DNA from: Aspidiotus rigidus | Taxonomy: Eukaryota; Arthropoda; Insecta; Hemiptera; Diaspididae | Reading direction: 5' to 3' | Assembly (NCBI GenBank): GCA_035079385.1 | Contig: JAVHKY010000056.1 | Coordinates: 6,393,501-6,457,500, forward strand | Length of the DNA: 64,000 nucleotides | Part shown: positions 1-7,900 of the stretch, in pieces | Layout: every line of letters begins with the position of its first letter | How positions within the stretch are numbered: the stretch's first letter is position 1 | The notes under the pieces: generated by a model | The model's input: the letters and a program-made list of their open reading frames with translations, nothing else | Told to the model about the DNA's origin: nothing | Database searches by the model: none | Position numbers and translations under genes: made by a program

Positions 1-390
1 ATCTCTCCCCTTTCCTTCTTACTCCTGCTATCCCTATCACATCCCATTTTATATCTTTTAGTGCTTCCTCAAATTCACATAATCTTTCTTCGTTTGCTAG
101 CCCCTTACAGTTGTAGTGCAATATATCTAAGTTTATACTGTTACCTATTTTTTGGTTTTTCTCTAGTGGGTACTGAGTATTTATTAAAAGGTTCTACGAG
201 TTCGGTAGAGGTGTTGGGGGCGGTGGTGGAGGTTGCAGTCTCGAAACGTATCTCCCACGGTGACTGAATCCATCTTGGAGGATCGGAGTTGGGCGAATGA
301 GCCGATTTTACATTCTATCTTAGTTTTCGTCGAGAGTTATTACTGCGAGTCATGTACCTATAGTTCGTAATTGGTTTCTGCTGGGAATGA
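1..390 (-). mobile_element. Non-LTR retrotransposon (LINE) fragment, start of endonuclease ORF
   Basis: Read on the minus strand, roughly positions 150 to 1 encode an N-terminal apurinic-like endonuclease segment (ILHYNCKGLANEERL, then KDIKWDVIGIAGVRR) of the kind that opens LINE ORF2 proteins. The reading continues off the left edge. The same strand continues past the Maverick insertion into the LINE-like acidic ORF at 18182-18376, so the Maverick probably landed in this older LINE. The + strand ORF at 61-267 is a shadow of this. Family (RTE, CR1 or Jockey) cannot be decided from so short a piece. Confidence 0.55.
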
Positions 391-396
391 CGTATC
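391..396. repeat. Target site duplication CGTATC, left copy
   Basis: CGTATC directly precedes the first base of the left TIR and recurs directly after the right TIR at 18173-18178. Six base pairs is the duplication length made by Maverick/Polinton integrases. This fixes the element ends to the base. Confidence 0.9.
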
Positions 397-826
397 AGTA
401 GTAGGAAAGGACGTCTGGCCCACTTTTGAAAATGAGTAGACCGGACGTCCCGTGTGTGTGAGAGAATATTTTTTTGGAGTTAGTCGTTTCTTAATGTTAT
501 GAAAATTTCTGTTTGGTTTAGTGAGATGAAAGGATCGTTGTTTAGGTTATCAAATTCGAAAATAATTTCGCCATGTTTATCTATTAATAGAGCGCATAAC
601 ATTATGTTGTAATCGTTTAGTTCTTGAGATTTTAATATTGTGGAGAAGATGTTTAATTTTTTGGTATGTTTTCTGAATGGATATATTCCTGAATGTATTT
701 CGTTAATTCCTGGTTTGAAAATAGTATTATCTTGAACTTTATTTTTATTTTTTTTTAGTTTGTATGTATAGAATGAGATTTAATTTTAAACATGATGCAC
801 TCACTTATATAGTCGTGATTCCCGAG
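397..826. repeat. Left terminal inverted repeat
   Basis: Inverted copy of the right end (17604-18172), starting AGTAGTAGGAAAGGACG. The outer ~300 bp match almost base for base. The inner part carries several deletions relative to the right copy: about 28 bp and 14 bp inside the TIR gene, and shorter ones in its promoter. It has only one copy of the roughly 60-bp subterminal unit that is doubled on the right. Confidence 0.9.
480..793 (-). pseudogene. Broken left-TIR copy of the TIR gene (dUTPase-like fold family)
   Basis: Minus-strand counterpart of the intact 116-residue gene at 17679-18029. The ATG (793-791) and first eight or so codons are kept. Deletion of about 28 bp then shifts the frame and gives a stop after about a dozen codons, and a second deletion of about 14 bp follows. 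The distal two thirds, down to the stop at 480-482, is otherwise almost identical to the right copy. A TATA box (reverse of CTATATAAG at 804-812) is retained upstream but the initiator region is shortened. Confidence 0.75.
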
Positions 827-835
827 AAAAAATTT

Positions 836-1684
836 TTATATAATTAATTTCCGCGATTTGAAACCAGTACACTGATCGTAATAATTCCAACACACATGAC
901 ATGCGCAGAAAAGCCGCTTGTGTTTACAAACAGTATGATCTTCGCATTCCCATTCATCAGCTGTTCCTACGGTGTTTTTACCTGCGTATTCACACGGTAT
1001 CATCGAACCCCAACATTTAATACACTGACAGATATACTGTTCGTGTTCGCACTCGAATCCTTCATGATATAAACACGTGGTCGATTTTGCATCTCTGATA
1101 ATCGCATCGGCGCAAGTCTTACCTGAATAGCAAATGACACACTGACAGAGTAGAACTCGATGTTCTATACATTTTTCGTGAAAATAACATGAAACTTTTT
1201 TGAATACTGATTCTATGAAAAGACATTGAGCATCACCGCACCCGCAATCCATACACTCGCATTCATATAAATCGTGTTGACAAATTGGATGTAAACGACA
1301 AATATCTTTTTCAATTAGTTCAATTTCTTTTTCGTAAACGAACGATGTGGGTTCGAATTTCATGTAGAGTTGGAAAGATGATTCCATGCAATCTCGCACT
1401 CCGTTATTCTTCATTCGAAAAACGATTTGCCCTTCTATCAAAACAGTTTCCTGAATTATAATTTTATTTTCTTCGAGTAACCAACACGTTGACGCTGATT
1501 TAAAATTCAAACAACTATCATTTATAGGAAAAATACCCGTTTTAATTTCTCTAATTGAATCTACCTTGAAATTATAAATCCCGCAAATATTGAAATAAAT
1601 CGTATTATTTTCTCCTCTGATTACTGGGTTTTTTGTATATCTATAGTAGAAACCATCAAATCCATCAACTTTGAAAGCAGCCAT
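836..1684 (-). CDS. Accessory protein: beta-rich dUTPase-like domain plus four Cys/His zinc-binding repeats
   Basis: 282 residues. Residues ~25-112 resemble the TIR-gene family: a TGIFP signature at 49-53, then EGQIVFRMKNN at 84-94, the order seen in trimeric dUTPase folds but without its catalytic motifs. Residues 129-265 hold four repeats of the form C-x2-H-x2-4-C-x1-2-H-x4-5-C-x-C-x2-C, starting at C129, C166, C204 and C247, which should bind zinc. The start is the first ATG. Upstream on the same strand are a TATATAAG box (1741-1749) and the AATAATCATTGTC initiator followed by CGAGACGGCTTACTGA, shared with the BRO gene at the far end of the element. Function unknown; a host-interaction role is inferred from its position among end-proximal accessory genes. 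Confidence 0.7.
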   Translation of the reverse strand: MAAFKVDGFDGFYYRYTKNPVIRGENNTIYFNICGIYNFKVDSIREIKTGIFPINDSCLNFKSASTCWLLEENKIIIQETVLIEGQIVFRMKNNGVRDCMESSFQLYMKFEPTSFVYEKEIELIEKDICRLHPICQHDLYECECMDCGCGDAQCLFIESVFKKVSCYFHEKCIEHRVLLCQCVICYSGKTCADAIIRDAKSTTCLYHEGFECEHEQYICQCIKCWGSMIPCEYAGKNTVGTADEWECEDHTVCKHKRLFCACHVCWNYYDQCTGFKSRKLII

Positions 1685-1740
1685 GATGTGATCAGTAAGC
1701 CGTCTCGAAAGACAATGATTATTTTTTCGCGATATACTTA

Positions 1741-1749
1741 CTTATATAG
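1741..1749 (-). promoter_or_regulatory. TATA box of early-type promoter for the four-repeat Cys/His gene
   Basis: Reverse complement reads CTATATAAG, followed downstream by AATAATCATTGTC and then CGAGACGGCTTACTGA. This is the same order and spacing as at 16779-16838 upstream of the BRO gene, so the two ends of the element share a promoter cassette. Confidence 0.65.
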
Positions 1750-1866
1750 ACGTATGAGATATGAATAATATTTTTTCTTCGGTCCATCTTCCAAAATAAT
1801 CCGCACGCCAGATAAACTGGTAGAGTAGTTCTTTTTTTCCCTCGAGCATAGACCTATCTTAGCCAT

Positions 1867-2298
1867 TTAAAGTATCGTATAAATAGGATGATTCGTTCGA
1901 AATTCAGCTACAATTTCACCTTTACGAATTTTCAAGTCGACGATATTCCTATTACGAGCGTGCAGAATTATCTCTTGTCCAGCATCGATCTTCTCGGGAT
2001 AAATAAAAATCTTGTTTTTTGTAAGTTCAAATTTTGACCCAATCCTACCTTCACCTGTCGCGTACGTATTTGTATGAATAACAGAATCAATCAAATTATA
2101 ATAACCCTTTACAATCGTATCATCTGAAACACCAAGTTCGAATTTATACTGATAAGTTTCCCTCCTACCTTTCACAATGTAATTACAATGCAAAGGACGA
2201 TGTTCTATCTTTCTTAGAACCGAATTCCAGCAAGTACGACACATACAATAGACTCGATCGTGTTCACAATAGCCGTGTACTTGACAAATGAAAGCCAT
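1867..2298 (-). CDS. Accessory protein: one Cys/His repeat plus beta-rich C-terminal domain
   Basis: About 143 residues from the ATG at 2298. The frame is open further upstream with an ATG at 2325, but that lies only a few bases from the TATA box (2332-2340), so transcription should start between them and 2298 is the better start. The N-terminus (C-x3-G-x-C-x-H-x4-C-x-C-x2-CW) matches one unit of the repeats in the 836-1684 protein. The C-terminal half is rich in alternating hydrophobics and ends with a KGEIVAEFRTN segment like the GEIIFEF strand of the TIR-gene family. It looks like a paralogue of its neighbour with the domains in the opposite order. Function unknown. Confidence 0.6.
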   Translation of the reverse strand: MAFICQVHGYCEHDRVYCMCRTCWNSVLRKIEHRPLHCNYIVKGRRETYQYKFELGVSDDTIVKGYYNLIDSVIHTNTYATGEGRIGSKFELTKNKIFIYPEKIDAGQEIILHARNRNIVDLKIRKGEIVAEFRTNHPIYTIL

Positions 2299-2328
2299 GT
2301 AGGAAATGAGAGAATTTATCCTCATCAC

Positions 2329-2604
2329 TTACTTATATAGATGTTTAGTTCTCATATGATGTTCGAAATTCCATTTACGATATATACGAAGCCCACAGAC
2401 GTCACAAACGTACCTTATTTCGTGAATTGTTTCATGTAATCGTAGATTTTCTTCAGTTCTAAAGACAGCATTGCACTTGTAAAATTTTTCGCATGGAAAC
2501 ATTACTTCTGGTTGAGGAGAATTCTTATGAGTTGATCGTAGATGTATGGTTAAATTACCGCTACTTGCGAAACTCCGTAGACAAATATCGCACGTATAAG
2601 ACAT
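2329..2604 (-). CDS. Small three-finger C2H2 zinc-finger protein
   Basis: 91 residues with three classical C2H2 fingers: CDIC...HLRSTH near the start, a middle finger with C-x4-C spacing and an HETIH end, and CDVCG...HMRTKH near the C-terminus. Probably a sequence-specific DNA-binding regulator of the element or of its host. The ATG at 2604 lies about 35 bp downstream of a TATATAAG-type box (2638-2645). Its last codons (Leu-Tyr-Lys) and adjoining stop are formed by the TATA box of the next leftward gene (2332-2340), so gene and promoter overlap. Confidence 0.75.
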   Translation of the reverse strand: MSYTCDICLRSFASSGNLTIHLRSTHKNSPQPEVMFPCEKFYKCNAVFRTEENLRLHETIHEIRYVCDVCGLRIYRKWNFEHHMRTKHLYK

Positions 2605-2719
2605 GATTATGACGAAAATAGATGGTACTTACTACGCCTTATATACTTTTAGAAATGAAAAGACCAGAAAATGAGTCTGAAAGTGTAATAAGTAATCTGT
2701 AATTACGTAAATATCAGGT

Positions 2720-2947
2720 CTACACCGAATCATTATGTTCACTCCAAGAGTCGTGCCACACTATAAATGGTTCTGCGGGTGGGTATTGAACCGGAGCCAC
2801 GGCATCTTCTTCTTCATCTTCAGTGAGATTAATTAAATTTGGTAAAGATCGCCACCGCCGACCTAATCCAACCACCGGGATATTTTCTTTGTTTGACTCG
2901 TCGAGGTTTCTTTCATTTATAATTGGTAAAGATGTTGAACGATTCAT
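2720..2947 (-). CDS. Small acidic protein with KEN-box and SUMO-interaction-like motifs
   Basis: 75 residues, no recognised fold, likely disordered. Residues 20-24 read KENIP, a good match to the KEN-box degron used by APC/C. Residues 38-48 read LINLTEDEEED, a hydrophobic patch followed by acids, as in SUMO-interacting motifs. There is also a basic RRWRSLPNL stretch (30-38) and a Pro-rich tail. These are visible short motifs only; function as a cell-cycle or SUMO-pathway decoy is inference. It is the first leftward gene of the divergent pair. No clear TATA box was seen. Confidence 0.45.
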   Translation of the reverse strand: MNRSTSLPIINERNLDESNKENIPVVGLGRRWRSLPNLINLTEDEEEDAVAPVQYPPAEPFIVWHDSWSEHNDSV

Positions 2948-3325
2948 TTTACTGGTCTAAATAATAGTATTAGAGTAACTTGTTCACCTCGGAAATCAAA
3001 ATGACTTCACTATTAATCGAGTAGTGATACAGAAACAATGAGCGGACAGCTAGCAAGTGATTGTGAGCTATAAAAATCAGTTCAGTCCACGAGGTTGCGA
3101 ATTACCCCACCCCCGCAAAACGCAGCTACTGTTGCAAAAAGTCACGTATCGCTCGCAGAACTTACTGGAATTCGGTTTTATGACTGGCGCCAGGACTGTC
3201 GCCGGAAGAGAGAGAGAGAGTGAACTACTGTACCAAGAACACGCGCTTACCCTCGATCAAAGAAGGAAATCAGTATTGATCATATTTTAAATTGAACACG
3301 TTTTATTTATATACTAATTCGTATA
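2948..3325. promoter_or_regulatory. Divergent intergenic region
   Basis: About 380 bp between the leftward accessory genes and the rightward gene set, with no convincing ATG-initiated gene. It contains a short (GA)n tract near 3209-3221 and AT-rich blocks. It must hold the divergent promoters and might hold other control sequences. Confidence 0.4.
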
Positions 3326-3758
3326 ATGCCGAACGAGAGTCCACCTTATTCACCTCCATGGCCGCAATACGATCCAACTCATGATCTGTCCACACCAAAA
3401 CTCGAAAGAAATGAAGAGGTTAGTATTTTCGATCTTTTTTTTTTGTGAACTAACCAATTCTCAGCTGATACTTACGTAAATTTCTACAGGAACCGCGTTG
3501 TTGTTGCTTGTGTAAAAGACGAATCGCGTGTGTTGAAAGAACTCGACGAAATACGATTTAGATTAGCACGTATGTGACTCAAAATAAAAAAAATCGTTCT
3601 TTGATAAGTATTATGTTTTTCTTTAAGAATGGAGCGCGGTAAAACAAGATATACTATCACAACAACAAACTGATAGGAACGCAACAGGTCGCTATGACTC
3701 ATCCACTGTTCAAACGCAAATACGCATAAGTACGTACGTAAGTCCAGACAAGTCCTGA
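3326..3758 (+). CDS. Probable small spliced accessory gene
   Basis: No single long frame, but three short coding pieces with fitting splice signals: 3326-3418 (ATG, Pro-rich; donor GTTAGT), 3490-3569 (acceptor TTTCTACAG; donor GTATGT) and 3628-3758 (acceptor CTTTAAG, ending TGA). The 3490-3569 and 3628-3758 pieces join in frame across a 58-bp intron into a Lys/Glu/Gln-rich helical segment. How the first piece connects is unclear: in its own frame it runs into another frame of the second piece, so the true first exon or start may differ. No homology recognised. Introns inside a Maverick accessory gene would be unusual. Confidence 0.33.
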
Positions 3759-3941
3759 CTTGCACGATTAGTCATTTCCGGTTTACACCGCTAGTTGCGC
3801 TATGAGACAACAGTCAGCTTGGAAGGCTTCGTCTATAAATATAGGTACACTAGCGCTCCGACCTCTGTTGCCGTTTGGCTATTGAACTATTCGCATCTAA
3901 TTTTTTTGCTCTCTGAAAAAGATCTTATCATCCACGTTACG

Positions 3942-4772
3942 ATGGCTCAAGCATATGTGAAATCAATTATGAATAGTTGTTTTTATAACTACACTGTAAA
4001 TAAACTTCGCGAAATCTCGCGTGAAAATAATATTAAATATTATTATAAGTTAACTAAGACACAATTAATCTCAGCTTTAGAAAATAGTAACATCAAAGAT
4101 ATTCGTAATTTTGATTTAGGGTTAGAATCTGTAAATACGTTGAAAGATATCGCGCGAGCGTACGGTATCGAAAAATATTACAAATTGAAGAAGGAAGATT
4201 TGATTTCATCTATTCTCGCAAGTGACAGTATACTCGTAGTGAATGAATTAAAAAGTGAGTGTCGCGTGAAGGTACCACGACAACCCGAATGTATTCCGCC
4301 TAAATCTTTGTTTAAGTTAGGTCATAAAATGAAAATTCGAAGAACCGAAGATAAACCATTCGAACTCGAAAAAATATCTCCCTTAGGTTGCGATAGTAGT
4401 GCGTGTGACGAAATGTTTTCGCGAAAGAAAACACGTCCGATGCCTGTTTCCAGATATTATCCCAAGAAAATGACTCTGGAAGAAAAGAAAAAAATACTAG
4501 AAGAAGATCTATACCTCTCAGATGACGATGATGATAATTTTGATCCCGATTTCGTAGCGAATGCGTTGTTTTCGAATATGAGAAAAGTAACATTTTCGGA
4601 TAATATTCAAGAATATAATATTTTGGATAATATTATTGACGATCCGGTCAGATCATTTTATTTTTCAGACCATCTTAGAATGAAGAGAAAAATTGAGGAA
4701 ATAGCACCGGTGATAAACTCTGTTCTTGAACCTCTACATAGACAACGTTTTAGTTGCGCGCGTCACCACTAG
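3942..4772 (+). CDS. Tandem SAP-like protein with PP1-docking motif and PPP1R15-like C-terminus
   Basis: 276 residues. The frame is open upstream, but the first good ATG is 3942, about 100 bp after a TATAAATA box (3833-3843). Two SAP/Rho-N-like helix repeats lie at residues ~16-48 and 62-93 and resemble those in the neighbouring polymerase. A Lys/Arg-rich middle is followed by an acidic run (~193-204), then RKVTFSD at 214-220, a consensus RVxF docking site for protein phosphatase 1. About 20 residues later a basic helical segment (residues 239-270, with MKRKIEEI, SVLEPLHRQR) resembles the eIF2-alpha-directing tail of the PPP1R15 (GADD34/CReP) family. The inferred role is recruiting PP1 to reverse eIF2-alpha phosphorylation. 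The RVxF motif is firm as a pattern; the PPP1R15 link is a hypothesis. Confidence 0.6.
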   Translation: MAQAYVKSIMNSCFYNYTVNKLREISRENNIKYYYKLTKTQLISALENSNIKDIRNFDLGLESVNTLKDIARAYGIEKYYKLKKEDLISSILASDSILVVNELKSECRVKVPRQPECIPPKSLFKLGHKMKIRRTEDKPFELEKISPLGCDSSACDEMFSRKKTRPMPVSRYYPKKMTLEEKKKILEEDLYLSDDDDDNFDPDFVANALFSNMRKVTFSDNIQEYNILDNIIDDPVRSFYFSDHLRMKRKIEEIAPVINSVLEPLHRQRFSCARHH

Positions 4773-4821
4773 GAGCGCTACTGCGTATGAATTTTTAGGT
4801 TGCACTGCACCCCTAAAACGT

Positions 4822-4854
4822 CTATATAAGGAATCGCATCCTAAGAAATAGTCA
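4822..4854 (+). promoter_or_regulatory. Early-type promoter of the DNA polymerase gene
   Basis: CTATATAAG at 4822-4830 is followed about 22 bp later by AATAGTCATTGCC, close to the AATAATCATTGTC initiator of the accessory promoters. The transcript would begin near 4850, with a short leader containing a (TC)n run (4885-4904) before the ATG at 4921. Confidence 0.6.
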
Positions 4855-4920
4855 TTGCCTATTCAGGCTCCTCTCCTGTTCACATCTCTCTCTCTCTCTC
4901 TCTCCTATTATACTGATATT

Positions 4921-7900
4921 ATGGATATGCCTATTGTTGACTGCGATTTTGAAAACGGTCTTTCTCAAGACCAACTACCTGTAAATACTAACACACTTGT
5001 AAATAATACTAACTCCAAAAAAAATACAAAAACAGAAAATTTAGATTTAGCTTTGTTTAATATGCCTCTTAATGAACTTCGCAAGCACGTTCGTTCCCTT
5101 GGTGTTATTGAGTGGGAAATCCAAGAGAACGAGTGTGATATTAGCGAGGATGTAAATAGAGTATTTAATTTAATCATAGAAAATTTTTACCCACTAGCTG
5201 TAAATAATGAAACCACCGATTGTGACCTCACGAAAATGACTGTAAAAAAATTAAAAGAGCTGGCTAAAGAGCGTGGACTTAGAAAATATTCCACACTTAG
5301 GAAAGCTCAATTGATAGCCCTCTTGAATGATGACATTAAAACCACTGATTGTGTCTCTGAAACCACCGATTGTGACCTTATGAAACTGACTGTGAAAAAA
5401 TTAAAAGAGCTGGCTAAAGAGCGTGGACTTGAAAAATATTCCACATTTAGGAAAGCTGAACTGATTGCTCTTCTGGAAGGGCCCTGTTCCGGGGCCCTTT
5501 TTTCTACCACTAACTATGAAACTATGACTCTCAAAGAACTGAAAGACTTGGCCAAGCAACGAGGACTTAGAAAATATTTTGACTTTACCAAACTTGCGAT
5601 GATCCAGTTGTTGAAGGAAAATGACAAGACTGAGAAATTCTTTGCTAAAATAAAGAACAGAAAAAACTGTGACGATATCTTCCCTTTTGACTCGAGTATC
5701 TTTTCTAATGATTGTATCATCGGTGGTGGTATGGTCTTCAAGTTTCATAAAGATATCTTTGAACAGGGAAAAGATAAGTTGAAATTAAAATTTATTAATG
5801 TCCAGAAATTAAGCTCGCGAAAAATTTTGAAGTTCAACATAGAAGAGTTTAATTTTAAGATTACAATGAAGCGTGTTCTGCCTGCAATGAGTATGGAAGA
5901 CTTGGTAACTCATGCTCTGCACGAACTGATAGACTTTGTACAACATAAGACTGGGTTTTCACGCAAAGATAAACTATGTATCACCGTGAAAAATGAAAAG
6001 TTTCATCAGGAAATTTCTACAGGATACTGCAACAATACTGGTATAGTGGAACACCTGATTAGAAAAATAATTCAAATATTGACGAGTGACCAGACTGTAG
6101 TCTTCACAGAATGTATATTTCAAGTAGATGTGGCTCACATACCTAAAGGCGGAAAGGGAACGCGAATCTTGAACTTGAAAGATGCTAAACACACCAAAAA
6201 ATGTGTTCGACAGATAAGTAACTCTGACAACTTGTGTGGTGGCTGTGCGGTGATAGTTGGACTGACATATCACACAGATACACTTTTTGGACAGAAATAT
6301 ACTCACAGACAAATAAAAAGTATTCGCGATGGTCGAAAGGCTCAGGACACATTGACTAAAAAATTATGCCAATTAATTGGACACAACGGAATTGACCAAT
6401 TTACTTTTGAGGACTTGAAAAATTGCGAAGACAAACTGAATGTACAAATAACAGTCATCTCAAGCGAGAGTATGAACTCTATCGAGTACAAAGGGGCTAA
6501 CAATGCAGACTGGAAAATCTATTTGTACAAACAGAAAAACCACTTTGACTTAATAACAAGTATGGCTGCGTTTCTAAGTGCATCATATTACTGCGACAAA
6601 TGTGACCAAAAATATGAAATAAAACCCCATAAGTGTTCACCGCCAAAAAATTCTACATGTAGGCTATGTATGCAACCCAAACATACAATTGAGACCAAAG
6701 AACGGTTGTACTGTGTGGATTGTAATCGATTTGTGTACAATCAAGAATGTATGGACAATCACAAGAAAGATGTTTGCCCTATTCTCTTGAAGTGTGAGGG
6801 ATGTAATCAGATTGTGAAACGTGTACTATACGATAGAATGTATCATAAATGTGGTTATGGTAAATGCCGTAATTGTTTAAGAATATGCGATCTCAGACAT
6901 CACAAGTGTTATATGCAACCTGTGGAACAAAAAGGTGGGAAATGTATGTACGGTTGTGGAAATTGCGCTCCACCGCGGATAATTACAATATCTTTGGGAT
7001 TACCTACAACAGTGACAACTCACAATTGTGTGGTATACAATATGAATGTTGAAGAAACAGTTAAGAAAAATTTTAAGAAATTATTATTAAGTCAACACCC
7101 CGATAAAGGTGGAAACCACGAGACTTGTGTTAAATTTCTCTCATCATACGAGAAAATAAAAAATATGTCTAATATATCGTGTCAAGCCTTCCACTCACAC
7201 ATTGAAGAATTTAAAATGTTGGGTATAGAATGTGAAAATGAAGAAACAGTCGAACAAACAACTGAAATTCAAATTGAACTTCCATATCCTGTATCTAAAA
7301 ATTGCCAATACACTGAGAAATACATCTTCTTTGACTATGAGACTGAACAGGAAACAGGTACACATATCCCCAACTGTGTATGCGCGCATTACTTTGACGG
7401 TACTAAATTTGACTTTGAAACTAACGATGAATTTTGCAAGTGGTTGATTAATGAACGGCACATCAAATATACTTGTGTAGCGCATTATGCCAAGGGGTTT
7501 GACACACAATTTATTCTACAGTACTGTATAAACAACACCATCAAACCAATTGTTATTAACAACGGTACAAAAATAATGTACATGGAAATAAAAGAACTGA
7601 AATTGAGAATTATCGACAGTCATAACTTTGTCCCTGCTCCGCTCTCTTCATTCCCAAAAACATTTGGTCTCAAAGAACTGAAGAAAGGATACTTCCCGCA
7701 TTTCTTCAATACTACCGCGAATGCTGATTATGTTGGACCTATACCAGACAAACAATTTTATGGCTACAATACAATGAAACCAGACCAACGTGCAGCATTT
7801 ATGAAATGGCACCAGGAACGTGTCGCTGATAATCATATTTTTAATTTGAAAGAAGAACGACTCTCATATTGTCACTCTGATGTGGATCTGTTGCGACGAG

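Noticed and set aside
61..267. 68-codon + strand frame at the left edge
   Set aside because: Starts at a non-ATG codon and is antisense to a LINE endonuclease reading.
3057..3290. 77-codon frame in the divergent region
   Set aside because: Starts with GTG, low-complexity RERESE tail from a GA repeat, no promoter or homology.
5401..5748. Long minus-strand frames inside polB
   Set aside because: Antisense shadows of the SAP-repeat region; Ser/Phe-rich composition typical of reverse frames.
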